This document shows, one piece after another, positions 17,450 through 26,898 of a stretch of DNA of 64,000 nucleotides (position 1 is the stretch's first letter; every line of letters starts with the position of its first letter). The DNA is from Alphaproteobacteria bacterium LSUCC0719 (GTDB taxonomy: Bacteria; Pseudomonadota; Alphaproteobacteria; Puniceispirillales; Puniceispirillaceae). The stretch covers positions 1 through 64,000 of the forward strand of contig JBFPJN010000002.1 in the NCBI GenBank assembly GCA_040839025.1, given 5' to 3'. The notes under the pieces are model-generated. The model saw only the letters and a program-made list of their open reading frames with translations. It did not search any database and had not been told where the DNA came from. Both the position numbers and the translations under genes were made by a program.

Positions 17450-18433
17450 TCAGTCACTGTCATTCAGATGGCAGGCCGAAAAATGATCCGGTGCAATTTC
17501 AATCAATGCTGGCCTGACAGCCTTGCACCGCTCTGTGCTGTGCTTGCATCGCGGGTGGAAATGGCACCCTGAAGGCGGGTCGAGCGGTGATGGAATCTCG
17601 CCGCTGACCGGTTCATAGTCACGCTGGCCAATTTCAAGCCTGGGAACACCTTCGAGAAGCGCCTTCGTGTAAGGATGGTTGGGCTGTTCAACAAAGGCCT
17701 CGATCGGTGCTGTCTCGACAATCCGTCCCAGATACATGACGATCACCCGATCCGAGATATGTTCAATGACGCCGATATCGTGGCTGATGAACAGATAGGT
17801 CAGGTCATAATCCTGTTTCAGTTTGACAAAAAGGTTCAGAACCTGTGCCTGGATCGACACATCCAGCGCCGCGATTGATTCATCACACACAAGCAATTCA
17901 GGTGATACGGCCAGAGCGCGGGCGATGCCGATCCGTTGCCTCTGTCCTCCGGAGAACTGATGCGGATACCGTCCCAGAGCCTCGGCATCCAGCCCCACCC
18001 TGTTCAGCATCTCAAGGGCGAATTCCCTCTTTTCGGACGCCTTAATCAAGCCGTGATGTATAGGCGCCTCGGTCACTATCTCGATAACCTTCTTGCGCGG
18101 ATTCAGAGAGGAAAACGGATCCTGAAAGATCATCTGTGTCTTCAGGTCGTCGGGTGGTCCGTCATCGGACTTGTTGGCGCTTTCAAAACGAACCTGTCCT
18201 TCTGACGGGGTCAGAATGCCGGCAACCATCTTGCCAAGCGTTGATTTCCCGCAGCCGGATTCACCGACAATGCCGACCACCTCACCCTTGAAAACCTCGA
18301 AAGAGACATCATCCACCGCATGGACGATTTCTTCCCGATGATCCTGCCCGAGACGGTTCAGAAACTTTGCAACAAGGTCGAGCGACTTGATGAAATCCCG
18401 CGACACGTTGGACACTGTGAGTAATGGTGTCAT
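17450..18433 (-). CDS. Oligopeptide ABC transporter ATPase (DppF/OppF type), second system
   Basis: This 327-residue ATPase has Walker A GESGCGKST (about residues 57-65), signature FSGGQRQRIGIA, Walker B LLVCDES and a C-terminal Cys-containing oligopeptide-ABC tail (SGCHFHPRCKHSTERC). Its ATG overlaps the stop of the preceding ATPase gene as ATGA. It is the last gene of a five-gene importer (17450-22964) unrelated in order to the first system. It faces the carbamoylase-like gene convergently. Confidence 0.9.
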   Translation of the reverse strand: MTPLLTVSNVSRDFIKSLDLVAKFLNRLGQDHREEIVHAVDDVSFEVFKGEVVGIVGESGCGKSTLGKMVAGILTPSEGQVRFESANKSDDGPPDDLKTQMIFQDPFSSLNPRKKVIEIVTEAPIHHGLIKASEKREFALEMLNRVGLDAEALGRYPHQFSGGQRQRIGIARALAVSPELLVCDESIAALDVSIQAQVLNLFVKLKQDYDLTYLFISHDIGVIEHISDRVIVMYLGRIVETAPIEAFVEQPNHPYTKALLEGVPRLEIGQRDYEPVSGEIPSPLDPPSGCHFHPRCKHSTERCKAVRPALIEIAPDHFSACHLNDSD

Positions 18434-19410
18434 GGTCGGCTTTGCTCCACTTTATTGAAACAACGCAGGATACGTTGATCATCCATTACCGTTTCCCCGG
18501 GTGCTGATTGCCTGCATTCGGCGACCGCATGGCTGCACCGGTTTTCAAAGGCGCAGCCGGAAGGCAGATTCAGCAATGACGGGACAATACCCTCGATCTG
18601 CTGCAGCGGCTGACCTCTGCGGTTCTGGCTTGGCACGCTGCCGAGAAGTCCGTTTGTATAAGGGTGCATCGGGCTGCCAATCAGCACCTCATTCGGCCCC
18701 TGCTCGACAATCCGGCCGGCATACATCACACATATCCGGCTGGAAATACCGGCAACCACGGCCAGATCATGGGTGATCCACAATAATGCGGTCTTGGTCT
18801 TCCTGCAGAGCTGTTGCATTTCATGAATGACCTGCCCCTGGATCGTTACATCGAGAGCTGTGGTCGGTTCGTCCGCGATGATCAGGTCCGGGCGATTGAG
18901 CATCGCAATCGCAATTGAGACCCGCTGCCGCATCCCGCCGGAAAACTGATGCGGATAGGCCCGCATACGCTCGTCAGGAGAGGATATCCCCACCATGCCC
19001 AGCGCATCGCGCGACCGTTGCCGCGCTTCATCCCTGCTAACACTGCTGTCATGTGTCTGGATCGCCTCGGTCATCTGCGTTTCAATGCGCAGCACAGGGT
19101 TCAGGGTCATCATGGGATCCTGAAAGATCATGGCGATCCTGCTGCCCCGCATCTTCTGGATGTCGGCAGGCGGAAGCTTGGTCAGGTCGCTTCCCTTAAA
19201 CAGGATTTCACCACCAACAATCCGGCCGGGCGCATCGACCAGTCCCAGAATGGAAAATCCGGTGATGGATTTGCCAGACCCGGACTCGCCGACCAGTCCG
19301 ACAATTTCACCAGCCCCGATCTGAAAGCTCACACCGTCAACAGCCTTCAGCACGCCGCCCTTGGTAAAGAAATGGGTCTGTAGATTTCTGACGTCCAGAA
19401 TTGGAGCCAT
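18430..19410 (-). CDS. Oligopeptide ABC transporter ATPase (DppD/OppD type), second system
   Basis: This 326-residue ATPase has Walker [10 protein letters not shown], the Q-loop [10 protein letters not shown], signature [12 protein letters not shown] and Walker [13 protein letters not shown]. The C-terminal segment [16 protein letters not shown] is the family's cysteine-containing tail. It is encoded 8 bp after the permease stop and coupled to the next ATPase by a 4-bp overlap. Confidence 0.9.
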   Translation of the reverse strand: MAPILDVRNLQTHFFTKGGVLKAVDGVSFQIGAGEIVGLVGESGSGKSITGFSILGLVDAPGRIVGGEILFKGSDLTKLPPADIQKMRGSRIAMIFQDPMMTLNPVLRIETQMTEAIQTHDSSVSRDEARQRSRDALGMVGISSPDERMRAYPHQFSGGMRQRVSIAIAMLNRPDLIIADEPTTALDVTIQGQVIHEMQQLCRKTKTALLWITHDLAVVAGISSRICVMYAGRIVEQGPNEVLIGSPMHPYTNGLLGSVPSQNRRGQPLQQIEGIVPSLLNLPSGCAFENRCSHAVAECRQSAPGETVMDDQRILRCFNKVEQSRP

Positions 19411-19418
19411 CGATACCT

Positions 19419-20330
19419 CTATCTCTGCAAACGGGGGTTGAACATGTCGCGAAGCTGGTCGCCAACCAGGTTGATCGAAACAATCGTGATAAGCAGCGCA
19501 ATTCCGGGGAAAATGCTGATCCAGTAGTCACCGGTATACATGAACTCGAACCCGTTCCCGATTAAAAGCCCCAGCGACGGTTCTGTAATGGGAAGACCAA
19601 GACCAAGAAAGCTCAGAGTGGCCTCAAGGGAGATCGCGTGGGCAGTCTGAAGTGTGCCCACAACAATAAGGGGGGCCATGCAATTGGGCGTGATGTGGTT
19701 CAGGATAATTCGCCGGTCGCCGAGCGCGAGACATTTCGCGGCTTCGACATATTCCTTGTTCTTTTCGACCAGGGCGCTGGCGCGCGCCGCCCGTGCATAA
19801 TAGGCCCATTGTACAAGGATCAGGGCGATGATGGTCTTTTCCACGCCTTTGCCGAAGATGGCCAGTATCACCAGCGCCATCAGAATGGACGGAAAGCTGA
19901 GCTGAATATCGACGATACGCATCACGAAGGTTTCATAACGCCCACCGTAATAGGCGGCGGAAAGACCGAGAATGGCACCGACGATCAATGCAACAAGGCC
20001 GGAAAACGCCCCGACACCAAGACTGACCCTGAGACCGTAGAAGATCGAGGAGAGCATGTCCCTGCCCGCACCATCAGTGCCAAGCAGATACATGTTCCCG
20101 GCAAAATCTTCCGAACCTGGCGGCAATCGGCTGTTCATGATGTCGACAGTTGCCAGATCATAGGGGTTTGTCGGCGATACGAACGGCGCAAAAATGGCGA
20201 TGAACATGATGGCTCCAAACACCAGCAGCGCCACCACAGCAAGCGGACTTTCGGAATAATCTGCCCAGAATTTGCGCCAACCCGATGAAGGGTAGCCTTG
20301 CGACTGTGCGGTTGCAGTTTCCTGAGCCAT
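19419..20330 (-). CDS. ABC transporter permease (DppC type), second system
   Basis: This 303-residue membrane protein has the N-terminal OppC-type cytoplasmic segment, a first helix near residues 33-53, and the coupling loop EAAKCLALGDRRIILNHITP with a clear EAA motif. Its ATG overlaps the DppB-type stop by one base (TGATG). It forms the translocation pathway with the 20330-21307 product. Confidence 0.88.
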   Translation of the reverse strand: MAQETATAQSQGYPSSGWRKFWADYSESPLAVVALLVFGAIMFIAIFAPFVSPTNPYDLATVDIMNSRLPPGSEDFAGNMYLLGTDGAGRDMLSSIFYGLRVSLGVGAFSGLVALIVGAILGLSAAYYGGRYETFVMRIVDIQLSFPSILMALVILAIFGKGVEKTIIALILVQWAYYARAARASALVEKNKEYVEAAKCLALGDRRIILNHITPNCMAPLIVVGTLQTAHAISLEATLSFLGLGLPITEPSLGLLIGNGFEFMYTGDYWISIFPGIALLITIVSINLVGDQLRDMFNPRLQR

Positions 20331-21307
20331 CAGCTTTCCCCCTTGATCCTGACACGCGGGTCAAGCAGCGAATAGGTGATATCCACAATCAGGTTCAGTG
20401 TTACAAAGATCAGCACGATGATCATCAGGTAGGCGACGATGATTGGCCTATCCAGATTGTAGATCGCCTCGATGATCAATTTTCCCATGCCGGGCCATGC
20501 AAACACTGTTTCCGTAACCGTGGAAAAGGCGATCAGCGACCCAAATTCAAGCCCGATGATCGTCACAATGGGAATGAGAATATTCTTCAGCAGGTGCACA
20601 TTGATCACCCGGCTTTCCGAAAGCCCCTTGGCGCGGGCAAATTTGATATAGTCCTGCAGGATGATTTCCCTGGTTCCGGCGCGCGCCAGCCTGATCACGG
20701 ACGACAGTTTGAACAACGCCAGATTGAACGCCGGAAGAAATATATGCGACAGCCCATCAAGGGTGAAAATTGAACTTGTTATCCCGAACACCGTGGCCAC
20801 ATCGCCGCGCCCGGTTGAAGGCAGCCATCCCAGATTAACAGCAAAAAACATGATCAGGATGATGCCGACCCAGAAGGTTGGCATGGAAAAACCAAGAATG
20901 GAGCCTGCCATAATGGTCTTGCTTATCTTGCTGTCAGGCTTCAGCCCGGCATAGACGCCAAGAGGAATGCCGAAGACCACAGCAATTGACAGGGAAAACA
21001 GGGCCAGCTCGAAGGTTGCAGGCATCCGCTGGACAATCAGTTTCAGAGCCGGCTCGCCAAAAACAAAGGATTTGCCAAGGTCTCCCTGGAAAGCATTGAC
21101 GAGAAAATACCAATATTGCTCGGTAACCGGCCGATCAAGACCGAGTTCCTTGATCACCCGCTCGATCTCTGCCTGATCAGCCTCCGGGTTGATCAGCATA
21201 TCAACCGGATCACCCACCAGATTGACACCAACAAAGACGATCAGCGACATCACAAACAGAACCAGAACGCTCTGCAAAGATCGCCTTAAAATGAAAGCTG
21301 TCATCAA
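20330..21307 (-). CDS. ABC transporter permease (DppB type), second system
   Basis: This 325-residue membrane protein shows the DppB pattern with FILRRSLQSVLVLFVMSLIVF at the first helix (residues about 5-25) and the coupling loop KFARAKGLSESRVINVHLLKN. ATGATG at 21307 offers two starts three bases apart. It follows the hairpin at 21331-21361 that separates it from the substrate-binding protein gene, the same layout as in the first system. Confidence 0.88.
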   Translation of the reverse strand: MMTAFILRRSLQSVLVLFVMSLIVFVGVNLVGDPVDMLINPEADQAEIERVIKELGLDRPVTEQYWYFLVNAFQGDLGKSFVFGEPALKLIVQRMPATFELALFSLSIAVVFGIPLGVYAGLKPDSKISKTIMAGSILGFSMPTFWVGIILIMFFAVNLGWLPSTGRGDVATVFGITSSIFTLDGLSHIFLPAFNLALFKLSSVIRLARAGTREIILQDYIKFARAKGLSESRVINVHLLKNILIPIVTIIGLEFGSLIAFSTVTETVFAWPGMGKLIIEAIYNLDRPIIVAYLMIIVLIFVTLNLIVDITYSLLDPRVRIKGES

Positions 21308-21330
21308 TCACTCACAAACATGTTAGCGGA

Positions 21331-21361
21331 CCCCACGCCGCTCGATTTGAACAGCGTGGGG
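21331..21361 (-). terminator. GC-rich intercistronic hairpin between binding-protein and permease genes
   Basis: An 8-bp perfect inverted repeat CCCCACGC/GCGTGGGG with a 15-nt loop lies between the binding-protein stop (21384) and the DppB-type start (21307). No T run follows on the minus strand, so it is more likely an mRNA-stability or attenuation element than a full terminator. Confidence 0.55.
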
Positions 21362-21383
21362 CCACAAAGTTTCAAGATTGAAG

Positions 21384-22964
21384 CTAGTTCGCCTGCAGCC
21401 CCATCACGATGGTGCGCTCGTCCGTACGCGGGGTATAAGCGTATCCCGTCTTCGATGCCCAGGTGTTCACCTGGTAATGAAGCGGAATGACACCGAAGTT
21501 TTCACCCACAGCTATTTCGGTGGCCTCGGCAAGCAGTTTGCCACGCGCATCCGAGTCAACCGTCGCGAGGGCGCTCTGGACCAACTTATCCACCTTCGGA
21601 TCAGAATGGCGGCCTCTATTTGCAGCTCCCATGCCCTTGGACTTGTCATAGGTATGGAGCAACGCCTTAAGCGGAGATGAAGCTTCGCCGGAACCCGCGC
21701 CCCAGCCAAGAACCATAAAGCTGAACTCAGGCGACTTGTCAGGTCCACCGGTTGAAGCACGACTGAAATACACAGCCTTGGTCATTGTCTCGACACTCGC
21801 CTCGATACCGATCCTTGTAAGCATCTGCGCCAGCGCCTCAGCAATCTTGGCGTCGTTGATATAGCGGTCATTCGGGCCATGAATGGTCATCTTGAAACCG
21901 TCAGCATAGCCAGCTTCGGCCAGAAGCTTCTTTGACAGCTCAGGATCGTATTTTGGCGGCGACATTTTATTAGACACTCCGTGGAACCCGGCTGGAAGCA
22001 ACTGTCCCGCCGGAACAGCAATGCCTTCCATCACCCGTGCCACGATGGCATCACGATTGATGGCATGCGAGATCGCCTTGCGAACCCGAACGTCGAGAAG
22101 CGGGTTCTTGATCGGGCTGCCGTCCTTCGCCGTGATATGCGGTGAATTCTCGCGGAACTGATCCATGTGCAGATAGATCACACGGTTCGAGGGACCACTG
22201 CTCAATGCGACTGAACTCTGCGTCTTCAGACGCGCGACATCCAATGGTGGCACGCTATCAATAAAATCTACGTCCCCAGCCAATAATGCCGAGATCCGCG
22301 CAGGGCCGGCCTTAATCGGTTTGAATGTGAGTTTGTCAAAACCAGCTTTCTCTCCGAAATAATTGGGATTGGCCTCAAGCACGATTCGATCGCCAGGAAC
22401 CCATTCTACAAACCGATAGGGCCCGGTGCCGATGGCAGCCTTGCCGCTGTTGTAATCCTCGGTGGAGGCACCCGTGCCAGCCTTCGCCGAAATGATTTTG
22501 ACGGTCGTCATATCGTTCGGCATCAGCGGATAGGGTTTTTCGGTTTTGATGTGGATGGTGTGGCTATCAACCTTTTCAAAGGTTTTTCCCTTGAGATAGG
22601 TGACAAAGCTTGATGGTGAATTCGGCACGTTCTGCGCACGCTCGACAGTGAAAATCACGTCATCTGCGGTGAAATCGCTTCCGTCATGCCACTTCACGCC
22701 TTTGCGAAGCTTGAACTCCCAGGTTGTGTCGTTGATTGGAGTCCAGGAAACGGCAAGGTCGGGAAAATGCTGCTGATTTTCATCGCTTCCTACCAGCGCA
22801 CTGAAGATATGGGTCGAAAATGCGTTATTCGGCCCGAGATTATGATAATGGGGGTCTATGGAGCTGGGTTCAGATTTCAATCCGATCCGAAGTTCCGCGG
22901 CCATGGCGCTTGCCGAGAACAGCATCGCCGCCATGCCAAAGGTAAATAGTCGAAGCACACTCAT
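21384..22964 (-). CDS. ABC transporter substrate-binding protein, SBP_bac_5 family, second system
   Basis: This 526-residue periplasmic protein has a Sec-type signal peptide (hydrophobic residues about 5-20, probable cleavage after AMAA) and family motifs LRKGVKWHDGSDFTADDVIF and GTGPYRFVEW. It is the first gene of the second importer and is divergent from the alpha/beta hydrolase gene at 23050. In this family ligands range from dipeptides to glutathione and nickel. The many amidohydrolases around it suggest an amide or small peptide ligand, but that is inference. Confidence 0.9.
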   Translation of the reverse strand: MSVLRLFTFGMAAMLFSASAMAAELRIGLKSEPSSIDPHYHNLGPNNAFSTHIFSALVGSDENQQHFPDLAVSWTPINDTTWEFKLRKGVKWHDGSDFTADDVIFTVERAQNVPNSPSSFVTYLKGKTFEKVDSHTIHIKTEKPYPLMPNDMTTVKIISAKAGTGASTEDYNSGKAAIGTGPYRFVEWVPGDRIVLEANPNYFGEKAGFDKLTFKPIKAGPARISALLAGDVDFIDSVPPLDVARLKTQSSVALSSGPSNRVIYLHMDQFRENSPHITAKDGSPIKNPLLDVRVRKAISHAINRDAIVARVMEGIAVPAGQLLPAGFHGVSNKMSPPKYDPELSKKLLAEAGYADGFKMTIHGPNDRYINDAKIAEALAQMLTRIGIEASVETMTKAVYFSRASTGGPDKSPEFSFMVLGWGAGSGEASSPLKALLHTYDKSKGMGAANRGRHSDPKVDKLVQSALATVDSDARGKLLAEATEIAVGENFGVIPLHYQVNTWASKTGYAYTPRTDERTIVMGLQAN

Positions 22965-23049
22965 TGTTTTCTCCCCTCGAATGCATTTATGTCTTAAAAA
23001 CTATTCATTGAAAAAAACCTGTTGTCTAGAATTTACGAAGGACAAGGCG

Positions 23050-23892
23050 ATGGTCCCAGGGCTTGCAGATCTTCCCGGCAGAACAATCTACAAAGATACA
23101 CAGTCTAATCGGCGCATTTCCTATCGACGACAGGAGCCAGTAGGCATCACCGGCGAGCCGCCGACCCTGGTATTCCTGCATGGATTCAATGGCAACAGCG
23201 CAAGCTGGCATTACCAGTTCACTCATTTTCTCACATTCCGGGTAATTTCGATTGACGCTCCGGGCTTTGGTGAAACATCGGTTTTTGAAGGTGGCATGGC
23301 CGGATTCGCCGAAGAGGTCGCCTCAATGCTGTCAAACTTGAACTTGCCGTCTTTCTGGCTGATTGGGCATTCGATGGGCGGGATGCTGGCGCAGGTGATA
23401 GCTTCACAGAACAGGCACCATTGTGCAGGCCTCATTCTTTCCTGCACACACAAGGGACGGGCCAGGCCCGAGAGCGAACCACTGTCCGAAGATGTTCAAA
23501 GTCGTATCGACCAGCGAATGCGCCTGAACGATCTCGAATATGGCACGCTCCGAATTGAGCGTATGCTGTCGGCAACCTTGTCGTCTGAATTGCATGAATT
23601 TCTGGTGTCGATTGCCGGAGACATCCGCGTTGAGGGCATAAGATGGGGCGGTGTGGCGATGCAGCATCTGGATACGACACCCTATCTTTCGAACATTGAG
23701 TGCCCGACTCTCATCCTCTCCGCGCAGGATGACATTGTCATCAAACCCGATGCGCTCCAGGCATTGATTTCCGATTTGCCGAACGCGGAGCGGATTGAAA
23801 TGGCGGGCGTTGGTCACGCGCCCTATTGCGAGGATGCAGACGGATTTAACAGTCTGGTTGAACAATTCATTCTCCGCCATTCAAACGCATGA
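23050..23892 (+). CDS. Alpha/beta-fold hydrolase
   Basis: This protein of 280 residues has the fold's oxyanion region FLHGFNGNSASW, the nucleophile elbow GHSMGG (Ser), the acid in SAQDDIVIKPD and the catalytic His in GVGHAPYCED. Such proteins are esterases, C-C hydrolases or lactonases; the substrate is not predictable. The ATG at 23050 follows AAGGACAAGG; an open upstream extension would overlap the divergent binding-protein gene. Its stop overlaps the next MFS gene as ATGA, so hydrolase and transporter are probably co-expressed. Confidence 0.85.
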   Translation: MVPGLADLPGRTIYKDTQSNRRISYRRQEPVGITGEPPTLVFLHGFNGNSASWHYQFTHFLTFRVISIDAPGFGETSVFEGGMAGFAEEVASMLSNLNLPSFWLIGHSMGGMLAQVIASQNRHHCAGLILSCTHKGRARPESEPLSEDVQSRIDQRMRLNDLEYGTLRIERMLSATLSSELHEFLVSIAGDIRVEGIRWGGVAMQHLDTTPYLSNIECPTLILSAQDDIVIKPDALQALISDLPNAERIEMAGVGHAPYCEDADGFNSLVEQFILRHSNA

Positions 23893-25097
23893 ATGCTCTC
23901 ACCCTTCCAAGTTTTGTCGGTTACTTCCTGACGAATACCCTGTCTCTGCTGGGTACATGGGTGCAAAAGGTCGGGCTGGGGTGGCTGGCCTGGCAGATCA
24001 CCGAATCGACATTCTGGACAAGCGTTGTCTCCCTGCTGCTGATGGCACCTGTCGGGCTGCTTGGGCCGTTCATAGCCGTGTTCGCAGAACGGTGGAACTC
24101 ACGCTATGCCATGCTTGCCACAAAGATAATGATGGTGGGTATCAGCGGCGTGATCTTTGTCATTCAGCTTTTGGGGTTGCACAATCTTTTCACCCTGGTG
24201 GCCTGTTCAACGGCGCTCGGGTTGCTAAGTGCATTCCATCATCCGATCAGGCTGGTCTTCATCTCCCTTGTCGTGCCAAGACCCTATCTTGCCAGTGCTG
24301 TTGGACTGAATTCCGTTTCCTGGAACCTGTCGAGGATCATCGGCCCCGGCCTGGCTGGCCTGACAATTCATCTGCTGGGGCTTTCGGAGACACTTTTCAT
24401 CGCAACCTTGCTGTATGTGCCACTGATCGTGTCATTGTATTTTCTTGTCTTGCAACCCCGAACAGGCGACACAGCCGAGCCCGCCAGTTTCCTGAAACGA
24501 ATGATTGATGGCGGTGCGGTTGCGCTTCGCACACCCATCATTTTTTCAACCTTGTGTCTTGTCGCGTTGAACAGCTTCTTTGTACGCGGCGTTCTGGAAA
24601 TCCAGCCAGCCATTGTTGGCCAGATCATGGGTGGAGAAAGCCATATCCTGGCCATTGTCACGGCTGCAGCCGGTCTCGGATCACTGCTTGCTTCGGGGTG
24701 GATCGGGCTTGGCAAGCTTGACAAATCACAGATACAGAAAGGCCTCTGGCCGATGGCCATGCTGGGAATCGTGACAACGGCGCTGTTGAACATGTCCGCC
24801 GATCTGACACCTGTCATCCTGATTTTCATCACCACCGGTTTCACGGCGACAATTGTCGGGATCGGCGCGCAGACTTTGATCCAACTCGAGGTTCAGGAGA
24901 ACTACAGGGCCAGGGTCATGACCTGGTGGTCGACGATTTCATTTGGCAGTCTGGTGTGTGGCGGAACTGCCGTCGGCTTTCTGGGTGACCTTGTCGGCAT
25001 AGACAATGCGATCTGGTATATGATGCTTTTTGGCGGGGTTGCCGGTCTTTTTGTGTCCCCCAGCGTACGAAAACTCATCAAGCCATCATTGAGGTGA
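23889..25097 (+). CDS. MFS transporter (DHA3/EntS-like)
   Basis: This 402-residue membrane protein has about a dozen hydrophobic segments and the MFS loop FAERWNSRYAML between helices 2 and 3. The opening FVGYFLTNTLSLLGTWVQKV resembles the EntS-like DHA3 branch, which mainly exports small molecules. It overlaps the hydrolase gene by 4 bp and precedes an M20 peptidase gene by 51 bp. A similar MFS protein is encoded at 50622-51827; both share the GWLAW segment and overall length. Export of a breakdown product or a toxic analogue is possible. Confidence 0.85.
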   Translation: MNALTLPSFVGYFLTNTLSLLGTWVQKVGLGWLAWQITESTFWTSVVSLLLMAPVGLLGPFIAVFAERWNSRYAMLATKIMMVGISGVIFVIQLLGLHNLFTLVACSTALGLLSAFHHPIRLVFISLVVPRPYLASAVGLNSVSWNLSRIIGPGLAGLTIHLLGLSETLFIATLLYVPLIVSLYFLVLQPRTGDTAEPASFLKRMIDGGAVALRTPIIFSTLCLVALNSFFVRGVLEIQPAIVGQIMGGESHILAIVTAAAGLGSLLASGWIGLGKLDKSQIQKGLWPMAMLGIVTTALLNMSADLTPVILIFITTGFTATIVGIGAQTLIQLEVQENYRARVMTWWSTISFGSLVCGGTAVGFLGDLVGIDNAIWYMMLFGGVAGLFVSPSVRKLIKPSLR

Positions 25098-25148
25098 TGT
25101 TTCATCATTTGGCGCAGTGGTTAAGGAAAATCTCTCAGGAGAGCAGAT

Positions 25149-26537
25149 ATGGGACGTGACAAGGCACTCAGCCGGATTGACGATTATTTTCTTAACGGGT
25201 CTTTTGATGTTGATCTGGCACGGCGGGTTGCCTTCAGGACAGAAAGCAACCTCGAAGGCTGCGAAGCGGCGCTGCAGAGTTACCTTGACGATGAGATGGT
25301 GCCCTATCTTTCCGCGATGGGGTTTGACTGCACAATTCACCCCAATCCGCGAAGCGATGCCGGCCCGATACTGGTGGCAAGACGGCAGGAAAGCGACAAT
25401 CTGCCAACCGTGATGACTTATGGGCATGGTGATGTTGTCGCAGGGTATGATGGCCGATGGATTGATGACATGGACCCGTGGCGCATCACAAAGGTCGGAC
25501 ATCGCTGGTACGGGCGCGGCACAGCTGACAACAAGGGCCAGCATACGATCAATCTTGCCGCGCTGAAGACCGTTCTGGATGTGCGTGGCAACCTTGGATT
25601 CAACGTGATCATTCTGCTCGAGATGGGCGAGGAGCGCGGATCGCCGGGATTGAGGGAATTCTGTGCAACCCACAAACATCTTTTTGACGCCGATGTATTC
25701 ATCGCGTCGGACGGGCCACGCATTCACCCGGACAAGCCGACCATTTTCATGGGGTCACGCGGCGTGTTCAATTTCACCATGCGCCTTGATGTGCATGAGG
25801 GTGCCCATCATTCCGGTAACTGGGGCGGTTTGTTGACCAATCCCGGCATTGTAATGGCACATGCCATCGCCAGCATGATCGATGCCACTGGCAAGATCCT
25901 CGTCGAGGGCTGGCGCAGCACGCAGATAACGGATTCGGTGCGGGCCGCCATCGCCAGGCTTGATGTTGGGGGCGGTGAAAACGCCCCGTCCATAAATCCA
26001 AACTGGGGTGAGCCGGATATGACCCCGGCTGAACGGGTCTTTGCCAGCAATACTTTTGAAATCCGTGCATTCGAGACCGGCAATCCCCAGTCACCGGCAA
26101 ATGCGATTCCCCCGTCGGCAGTTGCTTTCGGACATTTGCGCTATGTGGTTGGCACCGACCCTGATCGACTGCTGCCAGCGTTACGGCAGCATCTCGACAG
26201 GCACGGGTTCGAGGCAATCGAAATCAAGGCCGAGCGTGACCCCATGTATGCGACCAGACTTGACCCTGACCACCCGTGGGCAGAATGGGTTGTCGCATCG
26301 CTTGCCAGGACACATGACGCCGAGATTTCCGTGATGCCGAATCTCGGCGGCTCGTTGCCGAATGATGTGTTCGCAGATGTTCTGGGACTGCCCACAATCT
26401 GGGTGCCGCATTCCTATGCAGGATGCTCGCAACATGCCCCGAACGAACATATCCTCGAGGGCACAACGCAGACCGCCCTGCGCCTGATGACCGGGCTTTG
26501 GTGGGACCTCGGCACTGGCGGAACGCCTGAGCAATGA
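25149..26537 (+). CDS. M20 family metallopeptidase (ArgE/DapE/ACY1-like)
   Basis: This 462-residue protein has the M20 motifs YGHGDVVAG (metal ligand His and Asp), DPWRITKVGHRWYGRGTADNK split across residues about 110-130, the catalytic Glu pair in LEMGEERGSPG, and a lid domain with HEGAHHSGNWGG. A His near PHSYAGCSQH closes the metal site. The longer length and the GGSLPND segment fit the dipeptidase/acylase subgroup. The ATG follows AGGAGAGCAGAT. It is the fourth M20-type hydrolase in about 13 kb and presumably cleaves peptides or N-acyl amino acids in the cytoplasm. Confidence 0.87.
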   Translation: MGRDKALSRIDDYFLNGSFDVDLARRVAFRTESNLEGCEAALQSYLDDEMVPYLSAMGFDCTIHPNPRSDAGPILVARRQESDNLPTVMTYGHGDVVAGYDGRWIDDMDPWRITKVGHRWYGRGTADNKGQHTINLAALKTVLDVRGNLGFNVIILLEMGEERGSPGLREFCATHKHLFDADVFIASDGPRIHPDKPTIFMGSRGVFNFTMRLDVHEGAHHSGNWGGLLTNPGIVMAHAIASMIDATGKILVEGWRSTQITDSVRAAIARLDVGGGENAPSINPNWGEPDMTPAERVFASNTFEIRAFETGNPQSPANAIPPSAVAFGHLRYVVGTDPDRLLPALRQHLDRHGFEAIEIKAERDPMYATRLDPDHPWAEWVVASLARTHDAEISVMPNLGGSLPNDVFADVLGLPTIWVPHSYAGCSQHAPNEHILEGTTQTALRLMTGLWWDLGTGGTPEQ

Positions 26538-26639
26538 TCAAGTGGAGCCGGAAAGAGACAGGTGGAAATGTCGGTCTTGTTGCCCGGCGACCGGGCTTGT
26601 CCCGCAACACCGTCCACAAGCATGTACGCGAGGCCGAAT

Positions 26640-26887
26640 GTCTCTTCGGATCCTGCGGATGTTGTTTGTTTCCATCCAAGTCCCCTGCTGATTACCATGG
26701 CAGCCTGCATCAGGGCAGGCTGGGCGATCTCAAGCAATTCACGGCTTGATTGACAACCGTCACCCAGACGCAGTACCGAGGGACAAAGCCGGTAATGTCG
26801 ACCTTCGCGAGATGCCAGCAGATACCCCTCATTCAACAGCGTGTGAACGGTTCGGAACGCTGCCGGTCTGGCCGCAGGAAGGCGTCT
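26640..26887 (-). pseudogene. Remnant of an IclR family regulator
   Basis: On the minus strand, the frame that opens after a TGA at 26888-26890 reads RPAAFRTVHTLLNEGYLLAS, then YRLCPSVLRLGD and ELLEIAQPALMQ. These match the recognition helix, wing and domain linker of IclR regulators. The N-terminal helix is missing; the cytosine deaminase gene ends at 26899 directly upstream. After about 26670 the frame no longer resembles the effector domain and soon runs into the M20 gene. I call it a truncated and decayed regulator. It occupies most of the 361-bp gap between 26537 and 26899; I see no other gene there. Confidence 0.55.
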
Positions 26888-26898
26888 TCACCCCCGGA

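Noticed and set aside
26534-26749. Plus-strand frame with a helix-turn-helix-like segment (GLSRNTVHKHVREA) overlapping the M20 stop as ATGA
   Set aside because: Resembles a transposase or Fis-type helix by chance; the minus strand of the adjoining stretch fits an IclR remnant better, and the frame has no further similarity.
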